Positions 1-7,470 of a stretch of DNA of 47,662 nt are shown here, piece by piece. The DNA is from an uncultured Saprospiraceae bacterium. Lineage in GTDB: Bacteria; Bacteroidota; Bacteroidia; Chitinophagales; Saprospiraceae. The position numbers and the translations under genes are program-made. Below the pieces are notes generated by a model. It was not told the DNA's origin. It was given only the letters and a program-made list of their open reading frames with translations, and did not search any database. Location: positions 1 to 47,662 of the forward strand of contig CALJVJ010000015.1 of assembly GCA_937974625.1 (NCBI GenBank). Direction: 5' to 3'. Each line of letters opens with the position of its first letter. Positions within the stretch are counted from its first letter, which is position 1.

Positions 1-1
1 T

Positions 2-982
2 ATTGCCAACCTAAAATTAGTTACTTCCGAATTACCTGACCCAATTGGAGATGAGGTAACCATTGCTGTCAAAGCCATTGGTCTAAACTTCGCGGATATC
101 TTTGCCATGTTTGGTTTATACAGTGCTACGCCTAAAGGCACTTTTATCCCTGGCCTAGAATATTCAGGCGAAGTCATCAAAGTTGGACCAGATACTAAGA
201 CCTACAAAGTAGGGGATAAGGTCATGGGCGTGACTCGTTTTGGTGGCTATACTTCTCATTTGAATATGGATGAAGGGCATATTATGCCTTTGCCTGATGG
301 GTGGACTTTTGAAGAAGGTGCAGCATATTTGGTGCAGGTCTTAACTGCCTTTTATGGGTTGAAAAATTTAGGAGCTATTCGAGAAAATTATACCATTTTA
401 GTGCATAGCGCCGCAGGAGGTGTCGGTATTTTAGCCAATCGAATTGCTAAAAAATATGGTGCGTATACCATCGGTACGGTTGGTAGTTCTAAAAAAATAG
501 ATTTTGTCAAAAAAGAAGGCTACGATGAAGTCATCGTAAGAAATAAATCGACCTTCAAAAAGGATTTGACCAAAGCCCTAGACGGAAGAGAATTGAATAT
601 CGTGATGGAATGTATTGGCGGTTCTTTTTTCAAAAATGCTTATGATATAATGGCGCCAGAAGGTAGAGTTATTTTTTATGGTGCTGCTAGATATGCTTCT
701 CCAGGCAGTCGGCCCAATTACTTTAAAGTTTTATGGGAACACTTGACCCGACCGATGATTGACCCGCAATCTATGAGTGAAATTAACAAAGGCATATTAG
801 GTTTTAACCTTATTTATTTATATGAACGAACCGCTTTGATGCACAGTTTGATTGAAGAATTAAAAGATTTAGATATTGGGAAACCACACGTTGGGCATGT
901 TTTTGATTTTCCGAATTTGAAAGATGCGATTAAGTTATTTCAAACAGGGCAGACGATTGGCAAAGTAGTGGTGAAAGTGTGA
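2..982 (+). CDS. MDR-family NADPH-dependent oxidoreductase (VAT-1/quinone oxidoreductase-like), 5' partial
   Basis: The frame is open from base 2, so the gene begins before the window; 326 residues are visible. The first ATG at 107 is internal, because conserved sequence (VKAIGLNFADIFAMFGLY) lies upstream of and across it. The fold is that of the zinc-less medium-chain dehydrogenase/reductase family: an N-terminal GroES-like half containing PGLEYSGEV, then a Rossmann half with the nucleotide-binding loop HSAAGGVG, and a C-terminal IGKVVVKV strand typical of quinone oxidoreductases. No structural or catalytic zinc cysteines are visible. Known relatives reduce quinones or enones with NADPH; the substrate here cannot be told, though the sequence resembles the VAT-1 branch. 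The stop codon directly abuts the stop of the convergent cyclase gene (983), leaving no room for a separate terminator between them. Confidence 0.85.
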   Translation: MANLKLVTSELPDPIGDEVTIAVKAIGLNFADIFAMFGLYSATPKGTFIPGLEYSGEVIKVGPDTKTYKVGDKVMGVTRFGGYTSHLNMDEGHIMPLPDGWTFEEGAAYLVQVLTAFYGLKNLGAIRENYTILVHSAAGGVGILANRIAKKYGAYTIGTVGSSKKIDFVKKEGYDEVIVRNKSTFKKDLTKALDGRELNIVMECIGGSFFKNAYDIMAPEGRVIFYGAARYASPGSRPNYFKVLWEHLTRPMIDPQSMSEINKGILGFNLIYLYERTALMHSLIEELKDLDIGKPHVGHVFDFPNLKDAIKLFQTGQTIGKVVVKV

Positions 983-2920
983 TTAATTACAAAAATACAT
1001 TTTCATCATGCCTTTATTTTTTACATCAATCATCCCTCTGTAAACGAACTGCAGATGGTCTTTTAGATTGCTATATATATTTTCAGAAACATTGATTTTA
1101 TTAGGTTGGCTATTGGTTTCCATCCGTGAAGCAACATTAACCGTGTCGCCCCAAATATCATATTGAAACTTTGTTTTTCCTACGACACCCGCTAATATTG
1201 GACCACTATCAATGCCAATTCTAATTTGAAAAGGGACAATTTGAGGAGGTGGATTTTCAATTGTTTTTTCAACAAATTCGATAATCTCTGTAGCTGCTTT
1301 TACGGTATTTTTAGTGATGGAAACCTTGCTTTTCTTTTTGCCATGTAGTCCTCCTGCACACATGTATGCGTCGCCAATCGTTTTGATTTTTTCTAGGTGA
1401 TTTTTCGTGATAATTTCATCAAAATTTTTAAAATAATAATCTAAACTAGAAACAATGGTATCTGGAGATTCATTGACTGACGCTTTGGTGAAATTGACAA
1501 AATCTGTAAAAAGAACAGTACAAAAATCATATTCTTTGGGTAGTACTTTGCCATTTTTTTTCAATTCTTCCGCCGTTTCTACGGGTAGAATGTTCTTTAA
1601 TAAGTTATCAGATTCTACTTTTTGAGCCGAAATGATTTTATTTTTTCTTTTGGCAAATTGATACAAGTAACCTACTCCTCCGATTAAGGCTAACAGAAAT
1701 AAAGAAATGGCGGTGAAGAAATTTCTCTGCAATTCTGCTTTGGCTATTTCTTCACTCTTCAAAGCATTATCCACATTTAATAAAGCTATTTCTGATTCTC
1801 TTTTTTCTAAATTAAATTCTAATTGTAAATTGGCGATTTTCTTATTTTTTTCAATATCAAATAATTGCTGAGTCACACTTAATAGACTGTCTTGCGTAGT
1901 TGAGGCTTTTTTAAAGTTACCGGTGGCTTGATAGGCTTTCTTTAAACCTTTATAAGCTTCTTGTAAATCAATATTGACACCTATTACATTTTTTAATAGC
2001 ACTGCTTTTTCATAAGCATTTATAGCTGCGTCGATTTGATTGCTTTTTTGATAGGCATTAGCTAATGCGACTAAAGTTCGTTGTTCAAAATGCTCACTGC
2101 CCGTATTTTTTACAAATTCATAAGCTTGCAATGCTTCTGCTGATGCCTTCTTATAATTTCCTAGTAAATAATAAGTATGACTATTGCTAATAATGGCTTC
2201 CGCTAAACTTGGGTCTTTCAGTTCCCTAAGAATTTTTGTTGCTGCTAAACTTAGCGAAAGAGAAGTATCTAAAGAATTGGTATTTCTATGGACTTCACTT
2301 AGATTCATGATAATTGTGGCAATTCCTTTTTGATAGTCGATGGTCTCACAAATTGCCAGTGCTTCTTCGTAGTACTTTCTAGATTGGGTAAATTCTTGCA
2401 TGTTGGAATAGGCCGCACCAATATTCTGTAACGCAGTTGCTCGTCGAAAATCGTCCCCATTTTCTTCTGCAATTCTCAAACATTTTAAATGATAATCAAT
2501 GGATTTTGCATAGTCCCCCGTTGAATTATAAACTGCACCAATATTTCCTAATAAATTACTCTCGCCTTTGCTATGGTTAATACTCCTAAAGGTGGCTAAA
2601 GAAGCAAACCAAGCATCTAGTGTGGCTACAAAATCTCCTTTGTAATAATTACCGATGCCCACATTTTTGAGCATATAAGCTTTACGTTCTGTATCTGCTA
2701 TTTTGTCAGCTAAGTCAACTGCTTTTTGGGCATATAGAATCGTAGAATCTATATGCGTACTAATTAGAGATAATGATAATTTACCTAAAACATCAACTCG
2801 TGTGGTATCAGGAAGGTCTGTTTTTAATAATTGAAATAAACTATCGGTTGAATTGCCATGAACGGTAAAGGCAAAGGATAGGCAAGTAAAAACTGCCAAT
2901 ATCTTTTTAAGATATTTCAT
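983..2920 (-). CDS. Membrane-bound class III adenylate cyclase with periplasmic TPR sensor region
   Basis: 645 residues: an N-terminal signal peptide, tetratricopeptide repeats over about residues 40-360, a coiled-coil stretch, one membrane helix near residues 395-420 followed by basic residues, and a C-terminal class III cyclase domain (about 463-640). The catalytic core carries the metal-binding FTDFVNFT motif, KTIGDAYMCAGG and DIWGDTVNVASRMET. Lys511 (in EKIKTIGD) and Asp588 (in YDIWGD) are the adenine-selecting pair of the family, so ATP to cAMP is the expected reaction rather than cGMP synthesis. From the topology I infer that the TPRs sense something in the periplasm and the cyclase faces the cytoplasm. 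The start is the ATG at 2918-2920; a well-formed promoter lies about 160 bp upstream. It converges with the MDR gene with no spacer. Confidence 0.9.
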   Translation of the reverse strand: MKYLKKILAVFTCLSFAFTVHGNSTDSLFQLLKTDLPDTTRVDVLGKLSLSLISTHIDSTILYAQKAVDLADKIADTERKAYMLKNVGIGNYYKGDFVATLDAWFASLATFRSINHSKGESNLLGNIGAVYNSTGDYAKSIDYHLKCLRIAEENGDDFRRATALQNIGAAYSNMQEFTQSRKYYEEALAICETIDYQKGIATIIMNLSEVHRNTNSLDTSLSLSLAATKILRELKDPSLAEAIISNSHTYYLLGNYKKASAEALQAYEFVKNTGSEHFEQRTLVALANAYQKSNQIDAAINAYEKAVLLKNVIGVNIDLQEAYKGLKKAYQATGNFKKASTTQDSLLSVTQQLFDIEKNKKIANLQLEFNLEKRESEIALLNVDNALKSEEIAKAELQRNFFTAISLFLLALIGGVGYLYQFAKRKNKIISAQKVESDNLLKNILPVETAEELKKNGKVLPKEYDFCTVLFTDFVNFTKASVNESPDTIVSSLDYYFKNFDEIITKNHLEKIKTIGDAYMCAGGLHGKKKSKVSITKNTVKAATEIIEFVEKTIENPPPQIVPFQIRIGIDSGPILAGVVGKTKFQYDIWGDTVNVASRMETNSQPNKINVSENIYSNLKDHLQFVYRGMIDVKNKGMMKMYFCN

Positions 2921-3076
2921 TGTATTTGGGGTTGTTCTTCGGGGTAGAAGAGTGTGTAATTATCTATAAATATTGTAGAGAGATAAATGGTAGGTATATA
3001 GAAATATAATCCTCGAATCTAGAAAAGCAAATTTGATATGTTAGAAAAGAGGTGTTATTTTTTCTTATAGCTGAAT

Positions 3077-3107
3077 CAAAGATATCAATTTCTTGTACTT
3101 TTCCCAA
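3077..3107 (-). promoter_or_regulatory. Candidate Bacteroidota-type promoter for the TPR-cyclase gene
   Basis: On the minus strand, TTG (3107-3105) is followed after 20 bases by TATCTTTG (3084-3077). This matches the TTG-N19-21-TAnnTTTG form known for the housekeeping sigma factor of Bacteroidota. Transcription would begin near 3070, giving a leader of about 150 nt. Seen in sequence; promoter activity is inferred. Confidence 0.5.
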
Positions 3108-3185
3108 TAAAAAGTTAGGTTTCGTTGATATCAAGGAATTAATATTTACTTTAGTCAAAATATTTAAAACCTAACTTTTTTTTAA

Positions 3186-6100
3186 ATGAACTTTAGAATA
3201 CTCCTACTGTTATTAACCCTTCCAACTTTTTTAATGGCACAAACTACCCCTAAATGGGTGCGTTCTGCCACTATTTCACCAGATGGCACTCAAATCGTTT
3301 TTACTTATAAAGGAGACTTATACAAAGTCGCTTCTACTGGAGGGAACGCCACTCAATTAACCTATCACGATGCGCATGATTACATGGCTGTTTGGAGTAA
3401 AGATGGGGCTAAAATAGCTTTTGCCTCTGACCGCTATGGTAATTTTGATGTCTTTACGATGGATGCAATGGGAGGGCCTGCTAATAGGTTAACATACCAT
3501 TCCAATAACGAACAACCTTTTACTTTTTCTGCGGATGGTTCTAATGTCCTTTTTGGCGCATTGCGGCAGGATGAAGTCAATCACCGACAATATCCACATC
3601 GTTCTCAATCGGAGTTATATACCGTTCCTGTTAAAGGCGGCAGAGTGAATCAATTATTTACTTTTCCTGCGGAGTATGTAGCAGTGAGTAAGGACGGAAA
3701 AAAAATGTATTACCACGATAAAAAAGGTGGCGAAAATGAATGGCGAAAACATCATACCTCTTCTATCGCTAGAGATATTTGGAGCTATGATGTAGCGACA
3801 GATACCCATAAAATGATAACCACTTATGAAGGCGAGGATAGACATCCGATTTTAAGTGCTGATGAAAAGAGTATTTATTATTTGAGTGAAGAAAGTGGGA
3901 CGTTTAATGTCCATAAAATGGCTTTGGACAATCCTAAGCAAAAGAAGCAATTGACCGATTTTAAAGTACATCCTGTTCGCTTTTTGAGCATGGGGAATGG
4001 AACTTTGAGTTTTGGTTTTGATGGAGAGTTATACACAATGAAAGAAGGCGAAGCAGCTAAAAAAGTAGCGATTAGTATTAGAACACAAGACAAAAATAAT
4101 AACGATAAATTTATTTCCATTAATGGCGGAATCAATGAAATGGCAGTGTCTCCCAATGGAAAAGAGATTGCTTTTATCGCTAGGGGAGAGGTGTTTGTCA
4201 CTTCCGTTGGAGAGTCTTTTACCAAAAGATTGACCAATACACCTGAGCAAGAACGATTTTTGACTTGGGGACCAGAAGGCAAATCGATTGTCTACAGCAG
4301 TGAACGAAATGGTAAATGGAGTATTTATAAAACAGAAAAAACAAGAAAAGAAGAACCGTTTTTCTACGCGGCTACCTTAGTTAAAGAAAGCCCTGTTATT
4401 GAAAACGGATCAGATAATTATTTAGCACAATATTCTCCTGATGGGAAAAAATTAGCCTTTATCGAAGGAAGACGAACTTTGAAGGTGAGGGATGTAGCCA
4501 CTAAAAAAGAAGTGACGTTATTGACGCCAAAAGATTTATACCATATGCGAGATGGAGACCAATATTTTACTTGGAGTCCAGATAGTGAATGGTTGCTGAT
4601 AGATTGGGGCTTATCATTGAATAATAGCGAGGTATTATTAATGAAAGCAGATGGCTCAAAACGGGTCAATTTGAATGAAAGTGGCTATTATGATGGCAGG
4701 CCTAAATGGGTGAATGAAGGGAAACAAATGATTTGGTTTAGTAACCGAAATGGTCTAAAATCTTATGCAACCAGCGGTCGTTCTGAAAATGATGTTTATA
4801 GCATGTTCTTTACCCAAGAAGCATGGGATAAATTTAACTTGGATGATGAAGATTATAAATTGCAAAAAGCAATAGAAGAAGTAGAAAAAGAAGCCAAGGA
4901 AAAGGCAAAAAAAGAGAAAAAGAAAGCCAAAGAAACGGCTGAAAAAAATAGTAAGAAAAAAGGCAAGAAGAAAGGAAAAGATATGGAGGACGAAGACGAG
5001 AAAGAAGACGAAGATAAGGACGAAGTAAAACCATTGACCTTTGATTGGGAAAATATGAAAGACCGAACAAGTCGATTGACGATTCATTCTTCTCGGTTAG
5101 GGGATGCAGTACTTTCAAAAGATGGAGAAAAACTATACTATTTGACACAGTTTGAAAAAGGGATGAATTTATGGAGCACCAACCTTCGAACCAAAGAAAC
5201 CAAAATGGTACTCAAATTAGGAGCTACTTTTGGACGATTGGAATGGGATAAAGACCGAAAAAACCTCTTTTTATTAAGCAGTGGTAAAATTTCTAAAATA
5301 GACCCTGAAAAAGCAAAGAAGGAAGCGGTAAAGATTAAAGGGGAAATGGAATTTGATGCAGCGGCAGAAAGGCAAGCGATGTTTGACCATGTTTGGATTA
5401 GAACCAATGCTATTTTTTACCACTCTAATTTTCATGGCATTGATTGGAATCAGATGAAGACGGAATATGAAAAGTATATTCCACATTTAGGCAACTCTTT
5501 TGAAGTAACGGAAATGTTGTCAGAGATGCTGGGCGAATTAAATGTCTCTCACGCAGGTGCGAGATACAGAGGCAATAGCGTATCCAATGCAGATGCTACT
5601 GCTTCTTTAGGTATCTTTATGAATTATAAACATACAGGTGATGGCATTTTAATTGACGAAGTGATTAAAGGAGGGCCGCTAGATAAAGCTAAGATTAAAG
5701 CTGAAGCAGGAATGATTATTGAGAAAATTGATGGCGAAACGATTAGCCAAGACCAAGATGTGGCAAAATACTTAAATCGAAAAGTGGGAGATTTTACCTT
5801 ATTAGAAGTTGTGGACCCCAAGACTAAGAAACGAGAAATGATTACGCTGAAACCTATTTCTTTAAGGGACGAAAATCGACTTTTATATAAAAGATGGGTG
5901 AAAATGAATGAAAAGGAGGTCGAAGAAAAGAGTAATGGAGAATTGGGCTATGTGCATATTCCGGGCATGGGAGATGGCCCTTATCGAAGTATTTACCAAG
6001 ATATGATGGGTAAATATTTTGATAAAAAAGGAATGGTAGTGGACACTCGATTTAATGGTGGTGGAGATTTAGTAGCAGACTTGGCAATGTTTTTCACAGG

Positions 6101-6491
6101 CGTACCGTTTATTAGCTATGAGATAGAGTCAAGAGTAGTCGGTGGAGAACCTACCTCTCGTTGGACCAAGCCAACTTTAGCTATCTTTAATGAAAGTATG
6201 TATTCGGATGGTCATTGTTTCGCCTGTGGTTATACGGACTTGAAAATTGGTAAAACTGTCGGAATGCCTGTCCCAGGGACTTGTAGCTGGGCAGGTTGGG
6301 AAAGATTACCCGATGGCTCGGTTTGGGGAGTTGTTCCGGTTAGTGCCAAAGACATTAATGGCAATTGGATGGAAAACAATCAAACAGAACCGATGATTAA
6401 AGTGAAAAATATGCCTGGTAAAGTAGATAAGGGGATTGACCAACAGTTAGAAAGAGCAATTGAGGAGATGCTGAAGGATGTGAAGGAGTGA
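3186..6491 (+). CDS. Secreted tricorn-like S41 peptidase with beta-propeller and PDZ domain
   Basis: 1101 residues. It starts with a clear signal peptide (MNFRILLLLLTLPTFLMAQ), so it is exported, unlike the archaeal cytosolic tricorn protease. The N-terminal half is built of WD40-like/PD40 propeller repeats (SPDGTQIVFTY, WSKDGAKIAFAS, SPDGKKLAFIE and others). A Lys/Glu/Asp-rich insert of about 58 residues (roughly 557-615) separates it from a second propeller segment. It then has a PDZ-like region (GGPLDKAKIKAEAG) and a C-terminal tail-specific protease domain. By comparison with tricorn, NVSHAG (Ser788-His789) and YSDGH (Ser1007-Asp1008) fit the catalytic His and Ser with its oxyanion Asp; a Glu in the ENNQTEP segment (1063 or 1068) would complete the site. 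The likely role is peptide degradation in the periplasm or outer envelope. No partner gene is adjacent. Confidence 0.9.
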   Translation: MNFRILLLLLTLPTFLMAQTTPKWVRSATISPDGTQIVFTYKGDLYKVASTGGNATQLTYHDAHDYMAVWSKDGAKIAFASDRYGNFDVFTMDAMGGPANRLTYHSNNEQPFTFSADGSNVLFGALRQDEVNHRQYPHRSQSELYTVPVKGGRVNQLFTFPAEYVAVSKDGKKMYYHDKKGGENEWRKHHTSSIARDIWSYDVATDTHKMITTYEGEDRHPILSADEKSIYYLSEESGTFNVHKMALDNPKQKKQLTDFKVHPVRFLSMGNGTLSFGFDGELYTMKEGEAAKKVAISIRTQDKNNNDKFISINGGINEMAVSPNGKEIAFIARGEVFVTSVGESFTKRLTNTPEQERFLTWGPEGKSIVYSSERNGKWSIYKTEKTRKEEPFFYAATLVKESPVIENGSDNYLAQYSPDGKKLAFIEGRRTLKVRDVATKKEVTLLTPKDLYHMRDGDQYFTWSPDSEWLLIDWGLSLNNSEVLLMKADGSKRVNLNESGYYDGRPKWVNEGKQMIWFSNRNGLKSYATSGRSENDVYSMFFTQEAWDKFNLDDEDYKLQKAIEEVEKEAKEKAKKEKKKAKETAEKNSKKKGKKKGKDMEDEDEKEDEDKDEVKPLTFDWENMKDRTSRLTIHSSRLGDAVLSKDGEKLYYLTQFEKGMNLWSTNLRTKETKMVLKLGATFGRLEWDKDRKNLFLLSSGKISKIDPEKAKKEAVKIKGEMEFDAAAERQAMFDHVWIRTNAIFYHSNFHGIDWNQMKTEYEKYIPHLGNSFEVTEMLSEMLGELNVSHAGARYRGNSVSNADATASLGIFMNYKHTGDGILIDEVIKGGPLDKAKIKAEAGMIIEKIDGETISQDQDVAKYLNRKVGDFTLLEVVDPKTKKREMITLKPISLRDENRLLYKRWVKMNEKEVEEKSNGELGYVHIPGMGDGPYRSIYQDMMGKYFDKKGMVVDTRFNGGGDLVADLAMFFTGVPFISYEIESRVVGGEPTSRWTKPTLAIFNESMYSDGHCFACGYTDLKIGKTVGMPVPGTCSWAGWERLPDGSVWGVVPVSAKDINGNWMENNQTEPMIKVKNMPGKVDKGIDQQLERAIEEMLKDVKE

Positions 6492-6501
6492 TTTTGGTTC
6501 C

Positions 6502-6565
6502 TATGTTGCAATGTTGCTGTGTTACTATGTTGTGATAGAGCAACACAGCAACATAGCAACACCTC
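6502..6565. repeat. Octamer-periodic palindrome between the tricorn-like and DUF2807 genes
   Basis: Eight consecutive 8-base units can be read: tatgttgc, aatgttgc, tgtgttac, tatgttgt, gatagagc, aacacagc, aacatagc, aacacctc. The first four resemble one another and the last three are their reverse complements. The arms 6504-6523 and 6542-6561 pair over 20 positions with a single mismatch around an 18-nt loop. No T-run follows, so it is not a textbook terminator, although it sits directly after the protease stop codon. Confidence 0.7.
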
Positions 6566-6640
6566 CTCTTGCAACCCTTTAAAAATAAACCTGTCTTTAA
6601 AACTAGACAAACAAGTATCAATCAATCTAAATCAAAAAAT

Positions 6641-7324
6641 ATGAAAAAATACAGCTTATTCTTTAGTGTATTATTTTTAAGCTTAATGGTCTCTTTTACA
6701 GCGGATGCCCAATGGAATAAATGGGGGAAAGGTGTAACTGGCGAAGGTCCTAAAGTTACAAAAACACTTGACTTAGACGAAATTACAGGCTTAGGAATTT
6801 CTATTGGTGCTAAAGTATATTTGACACAAGGCAAGCAGCAAAAAGTTGAAATCAAAGCCCAACAAAATATTATTGACTTACTCGATAAAGACGTTAGAAG
6901 TGGTAAATGGAGGGTTCGATTGGAAAAAGGTACCAATTTGAAAAGACATGATGGTATTGATATTTACATTACGATTCCTACAATAGAAGAATTATCTGTA
7001 GCGGGTGCAGGAAGCATTATCGGTAAAACGAAATTTAATAATTTAGATGATTTAGAAGTAAGCATTGCAGGGTCTGGGGATGTGGATTTATCAGGGTCTG
7101 GGGAAGATTTGGAAGTGAGCGTTGCAGGGTCTGGGGATGTAGATATGGCTGGATTTGTAGTAGATAATTGCGAAGTAAGTATTGCGGGTAGTGGAGATTG
7201 TGAAGTGAATGTTTCTGGTAGCTTACAAGTAAGTATTGCAGGGTCTGGGGATGTGAAGTATAAAGGAAACCCGGATAAAGTAAAATCAAGTATTGCTGGG
7301 TCAGGCGATGTCCGTAGTTTTTAA
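6641..7324 (+). CDS. Exported DUF2807 (head GIN domain) protein with repeated SIAGSGDV motifs
   Basis: The start is set at the ATG at 6641 because it opens a good signal peptide (MKKYSLFFSVLFLSLMVSFTADA). The longer frame from 6569 would add an unlikely N-terminus that runs into the flanking palindrome. The 227-residue product has the right-handed beta-solenoid pattern of the DUF2807 family, also called putative auto-transporter adhesin, head GIN domain. It contains repeated rungs with VSIAGSGDVDL, VSVAGSGDVDM, VSIAGSGDCEV and SIAGSGDVKY. At DNA level the same 19-mer occurs three times (from 7065, 7122 and 7236), which suggests recent internal duplication. The family is common in Bacteroidota and its function is unknown. 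A bidirectional terminator follows at 7355. Confidence 0.85.
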   Translation: MKKYSLFFSVLFLSLMVSFTADAQWNKWGKGVTGEGPKVTKTLDLDEITGLGISIGAKVYLTQGKQQKVEIKAQQNIIDLLDKDVRSGKWRVRLEKGTNLKRHDGIDIYITIPTIEELSVAGAGSIIGKTKFNNLDDLEVSIAGSGDVDLSGSGEDLEVSVAGSGDVDMAGFVVDNCEVSIAGSGDCEVNVSGSLQVSIAGSGDVKYKGNPDKVKSSIAGSGDVRSF

Positions 7325-7354
7325 GGATAAAAGAAAAAGCATTTAGATTAAAAT

Positions 7355-7397
7355 ACAAAAGCGCCACTAAGACTATAAGTTCTAGTGGCGTTTTTGT
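7355..7397. terminator. Bidirectional rho-independent terminator
   Basis: Arms 7355-7369 and 7383-7397 pair over 15 positions with one G-T pair. A GC-rich core (cgccacta/tagtggcg) is flanked by A-run and T-run on both sides. It lies between the convergent DUF2807 gene and the hybrid sensor gene and can serve both. Confidence 0.8.
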
Positions 7398-7470
7398 TAT
7401 TTAATAAAATTGTAAAAGGAAGGCCCGAGCCGCTTAACTTTTAGATTTTACATTTTATATTTAAAATTTA

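Noticed and set aside
2964..3158. A 64-codon minus-strand frame upstream of the cyclase
   Set aside because: It overlaps the candidate cyclase promoter and shows no recognisable composition or motif.
6569..6640. Longer N-terminus for the DUF2807 protein
   Set aside because: It would precede the signal peptide with 24 charged residues; the ATG at 6641 gives a standard exported protein.
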